Assembly (NCBI GenBank): GCA_016190785.1
Contig: JACPPX010000047.1
Span: forward strand, 1-9,517
DNA from: Chloroflexota bacterium
GTDB lineage: Bacteria; Chloroflexota; Anaerolineae; UBA7937; JACPPX01
Length of the DNA: 9,517 nucleotides
Reading direction: 5' to 3'
Shown here piece after piece: positions 1 to 5,059 of this stretch. Under the pieces are notes generated by a model. It worked only from the letters and a program-made list of their open reading frames with translations, was not told where the DNA came from and did no database searches. The first letter of the stretch is position 1. The number at the start of each line of letters is the position of its first letter. The position numbers were made by a program, and so were the translations under genes.

Positions 1-2
1 TG

Positions 3-230
3 CCAGTCATTGGCTCCACCTGCGGGGAAATCCCCAATGTCATCGCCGATGCCGGGCTAATCTTCCCCGAGGAAGATGTCCAAGCGCTTCGAGATGCTCT
101 GCAAAGCATCCGAGATGATAGCCAGTTGCGGAGGCGATTGGTCGAAGCGGGGAATGCCAGGGTATTTGCCCACTATACCCAGGCCCATATCGCCGCGGAG
201 ACCTATCGCATATATCGCGAGCTGTTGTAG
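3..230 (+). CDS. GT4 glycosyltransferase, C-terminal fragment (5' end outside window)
   Basis: Reading frame 3 is open from the window edge to a TAG at 228-230, giving 75 residues. It begins PVIGSTCGEIPNVI and continues with DAGLIFPEEDVQAL. This is the usual end of a GT-B fold family 4 glycosyltransferase: the stretch just after the E-x7-E motif, where 'PVI-S..GEIPEVI.dAGl.f..gD' helps hold the nucleotide-sugar donor. The closing helix ends in YRIYRELL. The catalytic and acceptor regions lie outside the window, so sugar specificity cannot be judged. The stop is 17 bases before the next glycosyltransferase on the same strand, which fits a shared polysaccharide operon. The family call is secure for a fragment this short because the motif order matches the complete neighbour at 248-1381. 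Confidence 0.85.
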   Translation, partial: PVIGSTCGEIPNVIADAGLIFPEEDVQALRDALQSIRDDSQLRRRLVEAGNARVFAHYTQAHIAAETYRIYRELL

Positions 231-236
231 TATAAT
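231..236 (+). promoter_or_regulatory. -10-like TATAAT just upstream of the 248 start
   Basis: A perfect TATAAT follows directly after the stop codon of the upstream gene and ends 11 bases before the ATG at 248. A transcript starting about 7 bases downstream would have a leader of only a few bases, and no Shine-Dalgarno sequence is visible. I find no good -35 hexamer at the right distance and no TGn extension, so this is a candidate only. Confidence 0.35.
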
Positions 237-247
237 GAGAATGTGAC

Positions 248-1381
248 ATGCGCATAGGCTTAAATGCCCAGCTTCTTTCCCTCTCCCAAGACTATCGGGG
301 CACCGGAGTCAACTGGTACATATATCACCTCCTCAAATACCTGCCTTCTGCCGCCGGAACTGGGCATCAATTCATCGCTTATACCGGGGAGGCTAATGCT
401 CCGCGTCTTTTGCCGGGAATAAGTTTTCGGCTCAACCGCTTCCCTACCCGCAACCCTCTGACCCGTATCATATGGGAGCAGTCCTTCTTGCCCTTACATC
501 TCAAAAGCGATGGTATCGAGGTTCAACACGGCCTGGGGTTTGTCCTGCCTCTCATGAGCTCCATCCCGGGAGCGATCACAATTTTCGACCTAGGCTTTGT
601 CCTTTTTCCCCAGGCCCACAAACCCTGGCGCCGCCTTTACCTAAGCACCATGGCTAAAATATCCGCCCAAAGGGCCAAAAAGATCATCGCCATCTCCCAA
701 AGCACGAAAGACGACCTGAGTAAGTTGTGGGGAATTCCTCCGGAAAAAGTGGCCGTGGTTTACCTGGGGGCGGATGATGAATTCTACGCTGATAGAAGAG
801 AAGAGGAGATCGAACGCCTCCGCCGCGAGCGAAACCTGCCGCAGAGAATGATCCTCAACATCGGGACCATCGAACCCCGCAAAAATTTGCCCACCCTCCT
901 CGCCGCCTATGCCCAACTAAAACGAAACGGTCTACCCCACATCCTGGTCATTGCCGGGGCCCCGGGCTGGGGGGCAGAGGAGGTCTATCATCAAGTAGAA
1001 CAACTAGGGTTGCAGGGAAAGGTGCTCTTTCCCGGATATATTCCTTCTGCGGAGCTCCCCCTCTGGTACCGGGCAGCGGATCTCTTTGTCTACCCCTCGC
1101 TTTATGAGGGGTTTGGCCTTCCTCCCTTGGAGGCCATGGCCTCCGGTTCTCCGGTAATCGTCTCCCGTTCCTCCTCCCTCCCCGAAGTAGTGGGTGAGGC
1201 CGGGATCAGCGTGGATTCCCAAAATAGTGGAGAATTGGCCATGGCTATGGCCCGGGTACTCAAAGACCGAGATCTGCGAGAGGAGATGCAGGCCAAGGGG
1301 AAAGAGCAGGCCCGGAAATTCAGCTGGGAAAGAACCGCAAGAGAAACCTTAGCTGTGTACGAGAGTATATCGCGGAATTGA
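248..1381 (+). CDS. GT4 family glycosyltransferase
   Basis: A complete 377-residue retaining GT-B glycosyltransferase, predicted to transfer a sugar from an activated nucleotide-sugar to a lipid-linked polysaccharide intermediate on the cytoplasmic face of the membrane. The N-terminal acceptor domain opens with MRIGLNAQLLS and a Gly-rich loop (RGTGVNWY, about residues 18-24). The C-terminal donor domain has NIGTIEPRKN (204-213), the E-x7-E motif E287-E295 within YEGFGLPPLEAM, and SLPEVVGEAG near 310-319. The length is typical of the family. One oddity is that the 'TIHDL' segment common in this subfamily reads TIFDLGF, with Phe at 113 where His is usual. No Shine-Dalgarno sequence is visible; a TATAAT lies 11 bases before the start. 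The stop overlaps or abuts the start of the priming transferase, indicating translational coupling. Sugar and linkage specificity are unknown. Confidence 0.93.
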   Translation: MRIGLNAQLLSLSQDYRGTGVNWYIYHLLKYLPSAAGTGHQFIAYTGEANAPRLLPGISFRLNRFPTRNPLTRIIWEQSFLPLHLKSDGIEVQHGLGFVLPLMSSIPGAITIFDLGFVLFPQAHKPWRRLYLSTMAKISAQRAKKIIAISQSTKDDLSKLWGIPPEKVAVVYLGADDEFYADRREEEIERLRRERNLPQRMILNIGTIEPRKNLPTLLAAYAQLKRNGLPHILVIAGAPGWGAEEVYHQVEQLGLQGKVLFPGYIPSAELPLWYRAADLFVYPSLYEGFGLPPLEAMASGSPVIVSRSSSLPEVVGEAGISVDSQNSGELAMAMARVLKDRDLREEMQAKGKEQARKFSWERTARETLAVYESISRN

Positions 1382-1383
1382 AA

Positions 1384-2808
1384 ATGTACCGCCGGCTTAG
1401 GCGTTTCCGCACCCTATTCTGGATGCTGTTGGACATCTTGCTCCTCAACCTTTCTTTCTATATTGCTTACTACGGACGCTACGAACTGCAGTGGCTCCGC
1501 GCTGTGGCCCCGGAGAACTTTGTCCCCCTCGGCGAATACATCCCCGTATTTGTAGCCCTGACTGTTGTCCTCCTTCTTGTCTACCGGCTGGAAGGGCTTT
1601 ATTCTCTCCCTCGCTCTGCCACCTGGCTGGATGAGGTCTATACCATTGCCCTAGGAACCTTGGGTGGGGTAGCGGTGTGGATCGTCATCGCTTTTATCTA
1701 CCGCCCCCTTTTCTACTCCCGACTTTTCTTGGTATTCACCATCATCATCACCACCATCATCCTCAGTACCAGCCGCCTCCTGGGGCGAGCCATACAATGG
1801 CGGCTACGGGCCCGCGGTATCGGGGTAGAGCGGATACTGGTTGTCGGCGCCGGAGAAAAAGGAAGGGCTTTGATGCAGAGTCTCCTCGCCCAACCCGGTC
1901 TGGGTTACCAAGTGATTGGATTTCTAGATGATGACCAGAACTCCCAAGTACCACTTGGCCGCTTCCCACCCCTAGGTCGGATCTCGGATCTGGGACGGGT
2001 GCTAAAAGAAGAGGGCATCGGCCAAGTTTTCATTACCCTTCCCGCCGACCCTCATGAACGCATCCTCTCCATTATCGCCCAGTGCCAAGAGGCTGGGGTG
2101 CGGGTGCGCATCCTCCCCGATCTCTTCGAGATGAGTCTGGCCCGGGTGAAAGTCGAAGAAATTGGGGGGTTGCCCCTCTTAGGGGTGAGGGAGGTTTCCA
2201 TAAGCGGATGGAACCTAACTTTGAAGCGAGCCCTCGATTTCATAGTGGCCACCCTGGGCCTGGTGATCCTCCTGCCCGTTGCCGGGCTCATCGCCCTGGC
2301 CATCAAGCTTGAATCGCCAGGACCAGTCCTTTTCCGCCAGAGGAGGATCGGACGGGATGGTCAACCCTTCACTCTCTATAAATTCCGTTCTATGAAACCG
2401 GGGGCCCAGGAAGAGCTTGCCTACCTTGTCGACCTTAACCAAGCCCAGGGGATCTACTTCAAAATGAGGGACGACCCTCGCATCACCCGGGTGGGAAGGT
2501 TTCTAAGGCGCACCAGTCTGGATGAGTTCCCCCAACTCTGGAATGTGCTCCGTGGGGAGATGAGCCTGGTTGGCCCCCGCCCCGGCCTTCCCCAGGAAGT
2601 GGAGAAGTACGAGGAGTGGCATAAGAAGCGTTGGGAGGTCCCGCCGGGACTTACCGGGCTGTGGCAGGTGATGGGCCGCAGCGACTTATCCTTCGATGAG
2701 ATGGTGATGCTAGATCTCTACTACATCGAAAACTGGTCGTTGTGGATGGACCTCAAAATCCTGCTTTTGACTATCCCCACCGTTCTCACCGGCCGGGGGG
2801 CATACTAA
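1384..2808 (+). CDS. Polyprenyl-phosphate sugar-1-phosphate transferase (exopolysaccharide priming enzyme)
   Basis: Membrane enzyme that transfers a hexose-1-phosphate from a nucleotide-sugar to undecaprenyl phosphate, the first committed step of repeat-unit assembly. With residues numbered from the TTG at 1378 (476 aa): four hydrophobic segments near 13-33, 53-70, 88-107 and 113-132; a Rossmann-like domain with VVGAGEKG (155-162) and GFLDDD (181-186); a further hydrophobic hairpin near 285-310; then the bacterial sugar transferase domain to the C-terminus. The latter has KRALDF, LYKFRSM (333-339), the catalytic Asp-Glu pair D382-E383 in LDEFPQLWNVL, SLVGPRP (396-402) and PPGLTGLWQV. Both length and domain order match the WbaP/WcaJ/CpsE type. 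The ATG at 1384 is preferred; a TTG at 1378 would overlap the upstream stop by 4 bases and add two residues. The transferred sugar (glucose, galactose or another) cannot be told from sequence alone. Confidence 0.95.
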   Translation: MYRRLRRFRTLFWMLLDILLLNLSFYIAYYGRYELQWLRAVAPENFVPLGEYIPVFVALTVVLLLVYRLEGLYSLPRSATWLDEVYTIALGTLGGVAVWIVIAFIYRPLFYSRLFLVFTIIITTIILSTSRLLGRAIQWRLRARGIGVERILVVGAGEKGRALMQSLLAQPGLGYQVIGFLDDDQNSQVPLGRFPPLGRISDLGRVLKEEGIGQVFITLPADPHERILSIIAQCQEAGVRVRILPDLFEMSLARVKVEEIGGLPLLGVREVSISGWNLTLKRALDFIVATLGLVILLPVAGLIALAIKLESPGPVLFRQRRIGRDGQPFTLYKFRSMKPGAQEELAYLVDLNQAQGIYFKMRDDPRITRVGRFLRRTSLDEFPQLWNVLRGEMSLVGPRPGLPQEVEKYEEWHKKRWEVPPGLTGLWQVMGRSDLSFDEMVMLDLYYIENWSLWMDLKILLLTIPTVLTGRGAY

Positions 2809-2810
2809 AA

Positions 2811-2887
2811 TCCCTCCTTCCTCAGTGCGAGAAGGGTGGGATGAGGGGGGAGTTAAAATCTGGCCCTGGATTTGAAATCCGGGGGGC
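2811..2887. repeat. Hairpin-rich convergent spacer with repeat-like sequence
   Basis: This lies between two genes that converge (stops at 2808 and 2923). It holds an imperfect hairpin at about 2811-2850, with a pyrimidine-rich left arm and a right arm containing GAAGGGTGGGATGAGGGG. A clearer inverted repeat follows: CCCTGGATTT at 2864-2873 against AAATCCGGGG at 2875-2884, centred on 2874 and including one G-T pair. There is no T-tract after either structure, so it is not a textbook intrinsic terminator, although transcription could stop here from both sides. The first part resembles the repeat at 4978-5015 and may be a diverged copy of it. Confidence 0.45.
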
Positions 2888-2922
2888 AGAACTCCTTGCC
2901 AGCACATTGGCCCATTGAGAGC

Positions 2923-3906
2923 TTAATCCACAAGATACTTCCCCCGCTCGATCAGCACTTCCCCATCCACCACTAGCGTCGGTTCTCCCACCACCCCATC
3001 CACATGCAGTGCGGCGCGATTCACCCCGCCGATGGGATGGTCGTAGTTGTTGCCAATGGCGACGTGCACCGTTCCCATCACCTTCTCATCGGTGACCACC
3101 TTCCCCCGCAGTTTGGCCTGGGGATTGGTTCCAATCCCCAACTCCCCAATCACATCCGCCATCTCCCCGAAAGGCTTTTGCTTAGCAACTTCAATCCTAT
3201 GCTGCAGCCACTCTGCATCCTCCCCGCCGCTTATCTCTACCGCATGCCCCTCCTTAAATACCACCCGCACCAGGGCGGAGAGCAGGCCTTTGGGCAATGT
3301 CTTGTCGATGACCAGTATCCCGTTGGCACTGTCTTCTAAAGGAGCGCAAAATGCCTCTCCCCCCGGCAGATTGCCATACTCCCCCGGAGTGTGGATCAGC
3401 CCGGTGTCGGCTTGCACCTGGCGGCCCTCGATAGAGAATTGCAGGTCAGTGCCCAGGGGGGTGGTGAGGTGCACATTTTTCTTGCCCTGCAGTCGTTTGA
3501 CCAATTTATCCGTAAGTTGGGCGATGGCGTAAAAATCAGCCTCAAGTTCTGTCTTCAGCACATCCTGGTCAATCTTCCCCCCGGAGCCCCAGCGAGCCTT
3601 CCCCTGGTGGAAACTCTTGGCTAACTCCAGATAAGCCGCCCCCTCCACTTCGGGGAAGGTCTTGGCCCGCAGCCCGATGACCACTTCTACCTCTTGGATT
3701 AACTTATGCAGGGCAGGAGGATAATGGGCAATGGGACGGGAGGCATCGGGCATGAGATATACCCAGAACTGAGAAGCCCCGGCCTTGAGGCACTCCTCGC
3801 GCAGTGGTTCTATAATCAGCGCGGCCAGGGGCTCATCAGTCATAAGCAGCACCCGCTCCCCCGGCTTCACCGCCATACAGTTATGGACAATGTTAGGTGC
3901 CCACAT
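2923..3906 (-). CDS. M29-like metallo-aminopeptidase (leucyl aminopeptidase, AmpS/AmpT-related, short form)
   Basis: A 327-residue protein related to the cytoplasmic M29 'thermophilic' aminopeptidases, which remove N-terminal amino acids using two metal ions. The predicted metal ligands and catalytic Tyr known from the family are all identifiable in order: E184 in LPGGEAF, E255 in GELGIGTN, H281 and Y288 (seven residues apart) in HVAIGNNY, and H301 and D303 in ALHVDG. It is shorter than the roughly 400-residue founding members because the N-terminal domain is reduced, but it begins with the usual 'nivhnCmaVkPGErVLlmtDE'-like segment. The ATG at 3906 is the first possible start: an in-frame TGA lies five codons upstream, and a GGGG stretch 6 bases before it may serve as a weak ribosome site. 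It is transcribed against the polysaccharide genes and has no obvious role in that pathway; a housekeeping peptide-turnover role is likely. Confidence 0.82.
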   Translation of the reverse strand: MWAPNIVHNCMAVKPGERVLLMTDEPLAALIIEPLREECLKAGASQFWVYLMPDASRPIAHYPPALHKLIQEVEVVIGLRAKTFPEVEGAAYLELAKSFHQGKARWGSGGKIDQDVLKTELEADFYAIAQLTDKLVKRLQGKKNVHLTTPLGTDLQFSIEGRQVQADTGLIHTPGEYGNLPGGEAFCAPLEDSANGILVIDKTLPKGLLSALVRVVFKEGHAVEISGGEDAEWLQHRIEVAKQKPFGEMADVIGELGIGTNPQAKLRGKVVTDEKVMGTVHVAIGNNYDHPIGGVNRAALHVDGVVGEPTLVVDGEVLIERGKYLVD

Positions 3907-3921
3907 TTCTACCCCATATCA

Positions 3922-3994
3922 ATCTGTAGGGGCGGGACTTGTCCCCCCCTGTTTTTTCGGGAGGCCATCCCGATGCACTTAATCGGGACCTCCC
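3922..3994. repeat. Two consecutive inverted repeats between toxin and aminopeptidase genes
   Basis: The 141-base gap between the toxin stop and the aminopeptidase start contains two structures. The first is an imperfect inverted repeat around GTAGGGGCGGGAC (3927-3938), opposed by GTCCCCCCC (3941-3949). The second is a strong hairpin: GGGAGG (3959-3964) plus TCCCGAT (3968-3974), pairing with ATCGGGA (3982-3988) plus CCTCCC (3989-3994), with a 7-base loop and a 3-base bulge. On the transcribed minus strand the second hairpin is followed by A residues, not T residues, so it is not a classic terminator. The GGGGCGGG unit resembles short dispersed repeats seen in many GC-rich genomes, which is an inference only. 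Confidence 0.5.
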
Positions 3995-4047
3995 CTGGTT
4001 ACTGAGGGTTATACGAAGTGCATGGGGTGTTGGACCAGTCAGTTTTT

Positions 4048-4314
4048 CTATTGCCGCTTGTAGGTGCGTTCCCCACGCCGGGCGTTGTCGTAAAGGAGAA
4101 GCAAGTGTTTCTCATCATCAATCTCAAAGAGGAGACGGTAATCACCCACCCGGTAGCGGTAGTCAGCAACCGGAGCATTCTTAAGCCTAATAGTGCCCGG
4201 GGTACGGGGATTCTGGGCCAGTGTGTCCAGCACTTTTTGGATGCGGCGGGCATCTTCTTGGGCTAGGCGCATAAAGGATTTGTGGGCGCGGCGGGAAAAT
4301 AGAATGCGGTACAT
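4048..4314 (-). CDS. RelE/ParE-family toxin of a type II toxin-antitoxin pair
   Basis: An 88-residue basic protein with the size and fold pattern of RelE/ParE-superfamily toxins, which in the RelE branch cleave mRNA at the ribosome. The N-terminal strand and helix pair (MYRILFSRRAHKSFMRL, then a Leu/Arg-rich helix) is followed by the signature IRLKNAPVADYRYRVGDYRLLF (in parts: IRLKN 42-46, YRYRVGDYR 52-60, LLFEIDDE 61-68). It ends with a basic C-terminus NARRGERTYKRQ, where many relatives have 'HRREVY'. Candidate active-site residues are K45, R53, R60, R80 and Y85, by analogy only. It lies 8 bases downstream of the antitoxin gene, and a GGGAG sits only 1 base before its ATG, so translation is probably coupled to the antitoxin. 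Whether it is an active nuclease cannot be read from the sequence. Confidence 0.85.
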   Translation of the reverse strand: MYRILFSRRAHKSFMRLAQEDARRIQKVLDTLAQNPRTPGTIRLKNAPVADYRYRVGDYRLLFEIDDEKHLLLLYDNARRGERTYKRQ

Positions 4315-4322
4315 TCTCCCGG

Positions 4323-4607
4323 CTAGAGCCCCTTCTCCTCATATACCTTTTCCGCCGCTATCCCTTTGCCTTCGGCAAATTCCTTCTTCGCTTCCAGAAG
4401 TTCGGCCAGGTAGGCCGGGTCAGAGAATTCACGCAGGGTCTCCTGGATCTCCAAGTATTTCTCTACATCCAGGATCACCGCCACAGGTTTGCCCTGCTTG
4501 GTGACCACCAGTTCCTCCCCTTCTTTGCGGAGATTATGCAGCAACTCTGTTAGATGCTTCCGCAACTCGTTCGTGCCCACAAAATGGGTGCGAAGCAATT
4601 CCTCCAT
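4323..4607 (-). CDS. Phd/YefM-family antitoxin
   Basis: A 94-residue antitoxin that should bind and neutralise the toxin encoded immediately downstream and repress their shared promoter. The N-terminal Phd/YefM DNA-binding fold is visible: HFVGTNELRKHLTELLHNLR (8-27), followed by ELVVTKQGKPVAVILDVEKY (32-51), the hallmark strand-helix pattern of the family. The C-terminal half (about 55-94) is charged and helical, as expected for the toxin-binding tail. The start at 4607 is chosen because GGAGG lies 7 bases upstream. An in-frame ATG at 4673 would add 22 hydrophobic residues encoded across the promoter and lacks family resemblance. Antitoxin first, toxin second, 8-base gap: the usual order for this class. 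The pair sits in the opposite-strand block inside the polysaccharide locus, and its AT-rich upstream region differs from its surroundings. Confidence 0.88.
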   Translation of the reverse strand: MEELLRTHFVGTNELRKHLTELLHNLRKEGEELVVTKQGKPVAVILDVEKYLEIQETLREFSDPAYLAELLEAKKEFAEGKGIAAEKVYEEKGL

Positions 4608-4614
4608 AATCCGT

Positions 4615-4619
4615 CCTCC
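4615..4619 (-). promoter_or_regulatory. Shine-Dalgarno site of the antitoxin gene
   Basis: GGAGG on the minus strand, 7 bases before the ATG at 4607. This is among the strongest ribosome binding sites in the window and settles the antitoxin start against the longer upstream alternative. Confidence 0.75.
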
Positions 4620-4622
4620 AAT

Positions 4623-4678
4623 TGTCAAGAAATTTACTACAATAATGATACTAATCCCTAATGAATATGTCAAGAAAT
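4623..4678. repeat. 11-base direct repeat flanking the TA promoter (possible operator)
   Basis: TGTCAAGAAAT occurs identically at 4623-4633 and 4668-4678, with starts 45 bases apart. On the transcribed strand the distal copy contains the -35 hexamer and the proximal copy lies in the 5' leader. Between them are shorter repeats: TACTA/TACTA and CTAAT/CTAAT. Toxin-antitoxin operons of this family are usually autoregulated by the antitoxin or the complex binding repeated sites at the promoter, so these repeats are reasonable operator candidates. Binding itself is inferred. Confidence 0.5.
4645..4673 (-). promoter_or_regulatory. Near-consensus promoter of the toxin-antitoxin operon
   Basis: On the minus strand a perfect -35 TTGACA (4668-4673) is followed after exactly 17 bases by TATCAT (4645-4650), five of six bases of the -10 consensus. 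The predicted transcript would start near 4638 and carry a leader of about 30 bases with a good ribosome site. It is the best-matching housekeeping-type promoter in the window. Confidence 0.75.
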
Positions 4679-4729
4679 AGGTTGGCAGATGTTAAACTAC
4701 AAGCCAGAACGAGCCCTAAAGTGTAGCAA

Positions 4730-4924
4730 TCAGGAGCACCGGATCTCCGGGGTTATCCGCGCCGGCAGTTCGAGTTTGGGCGGAGGAGTCGGTTCTTTGG
4801 TTGGAGTGGCTGTAGGAATCTCGGTTGGAATAGCAGTGAAGGTGGGACGAGGGGGTGCGGGTGGGAGTGGGGGGTGGGAGGGCGCCGATGCGCAGCCAAC
4901 TATCACCGCCGCCCAAAACAGCAA
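4730..4924 (-). CDS. Small Pro/Thr-rich lipoprotein-like ORF, possibly a decayed gene
   Basis: A 64-codon frame from a TTG start. It reads LLFWAAVIVGC, a lipoprotein signal core ending in a lipobox (Ile-Val-Gly-Cys, Cys at about residue 11). A Pro-rich stretch and a PTEIPTATPTKEPTPPP linker follow, ending after PARITPEIRCS. In Chloroflexota such linkers normally precede a folded extracellular domain, and none remains here. The TTG has G-rich purine sequence just upstream that could act as a ribosome site, and an extended -10 lies further up. Alternatively the original start was the ATG at 4957: it is in frame, followed by CGC, then a TAG at 4951, then several Arg codons that would make an ideal basic signal-peptide head. 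That reading implies a gene broken by a nonsense codon and truncated at its 3' end. Function is unknown. Confidence 0.4.
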   Translation of the reverse strand: MLFWAAVIVGCASAPSHPPLPPAPPRPTFTAIPTEIPTATPTKEPTPPPKLELPARITPEIRCS

Positions 4925-4955
4925 AAGCCTCCCCCTCCGCCTCCTCTCCTAGCGC

Positions 4956-4964
4956 ATTATACCA
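4956..4964 (-). promoter_or_regulatory. Extended -10 element, minus strand
   Basis: The minus strand reads TGGTATAAT, a perfect -10 with the TGn extension. It would start transcription near 4949, into the G-rich leader of the lipoprotein-like ORF. No -35 match is seen, which extended -10 promoters tolerate. The same bases overlap a possible ancestral ATG at 4957. Confidence 0.45.
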
Positions 4965-4977
4965 TCCTCCCGCCATT

Positions 4978-5015
4978 CCCTCTCCCCATCGAGGGAGAGG
5001 GATAGGGTGAGGGGA
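4978..5015. repeat. GC-rich hairpin repeat in the divergent intergenic region
   Basis: A perfect 9-base stem, CCCTCTCCC (4978-4986) with GGGAGAGGG (4993-5001), and a 6-base loop, followed by ATAGGGTGAGGGG. Because it lies between divergent genes it is not expected to be a terminator. Its form resembles the short dispersed 'CCCTCACCC...CTCTCCC' repeats common in GC-rich genomes, and it partly matches the spacer at 2811-2850. Assignment to a repeat family is an inference. Confidence 0.55.
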
Positions 5016-5040
5016 TGTTGTTGCCCCCATCCTTTTCCGC

Positions 5041-5046
5041 TATACT
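5041..5046 (+). promoter_or_regulatory. -10-like TATACT upstream of the 5060 glycosyltransferase
   Basis: TATACT ends 13 bases before the ATG at 5060, with only a weak TTGTTG at 5018-5023 as a -35 (17-base spacer). A transcript starting near 5053 would have a very short leader. No Shine-Dalgarno sequence is visible before this start, which fits leaderless or near-leaderless expression. As the gene follows an opposite-strand block, it needs its own promoter somewhere in 4925-5059. Confidence 0.4.
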
Positions 5047-5059
5047 GTCTAGTTGTCAT

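Noticed and set aside
1677..1931. Plus-strand frame encoding a run of eight His residues
   Set aside because: It is an out-of-frame reading of ATC/ACC-rich codons that encode a Thr/Ile membrane segment of the priming transferase. No independent start signal or homology.
3047..3532. 161-codon plus-strand frame opposite the aminopeptidase
   Set aside because: The minus-strand frame carries all the conserved M29 motifs. The plus-strand translation is Ser/Pro-rich low-complexity sequence typical of an antisense shadow.
4009..4019. An 11-base match to one arm of a loxP site (TTATACGAAGT)
   Set aside because: There is only one half-site, with no matching inverted arm or 8-base core, and no Cre-like recombinase nearby. 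Treated as chance.
4608..4673. N-terminal extension of the antitoxin (22 extra residues)
   Set aside because: The extension is encoded by the promoter and leader, and the family homology and the Shine-Dalgarno site both support the start at 4607.
4716..5030. 104-codon minus-strand frame across the divergent intergenic region
   Set aside because: It translates the GC-rich hairpin repeat and the lipoprotein linker in the wrong frame. The alternative frame at 4730-4924 carries a real lipobox and Thr/Pro linker.
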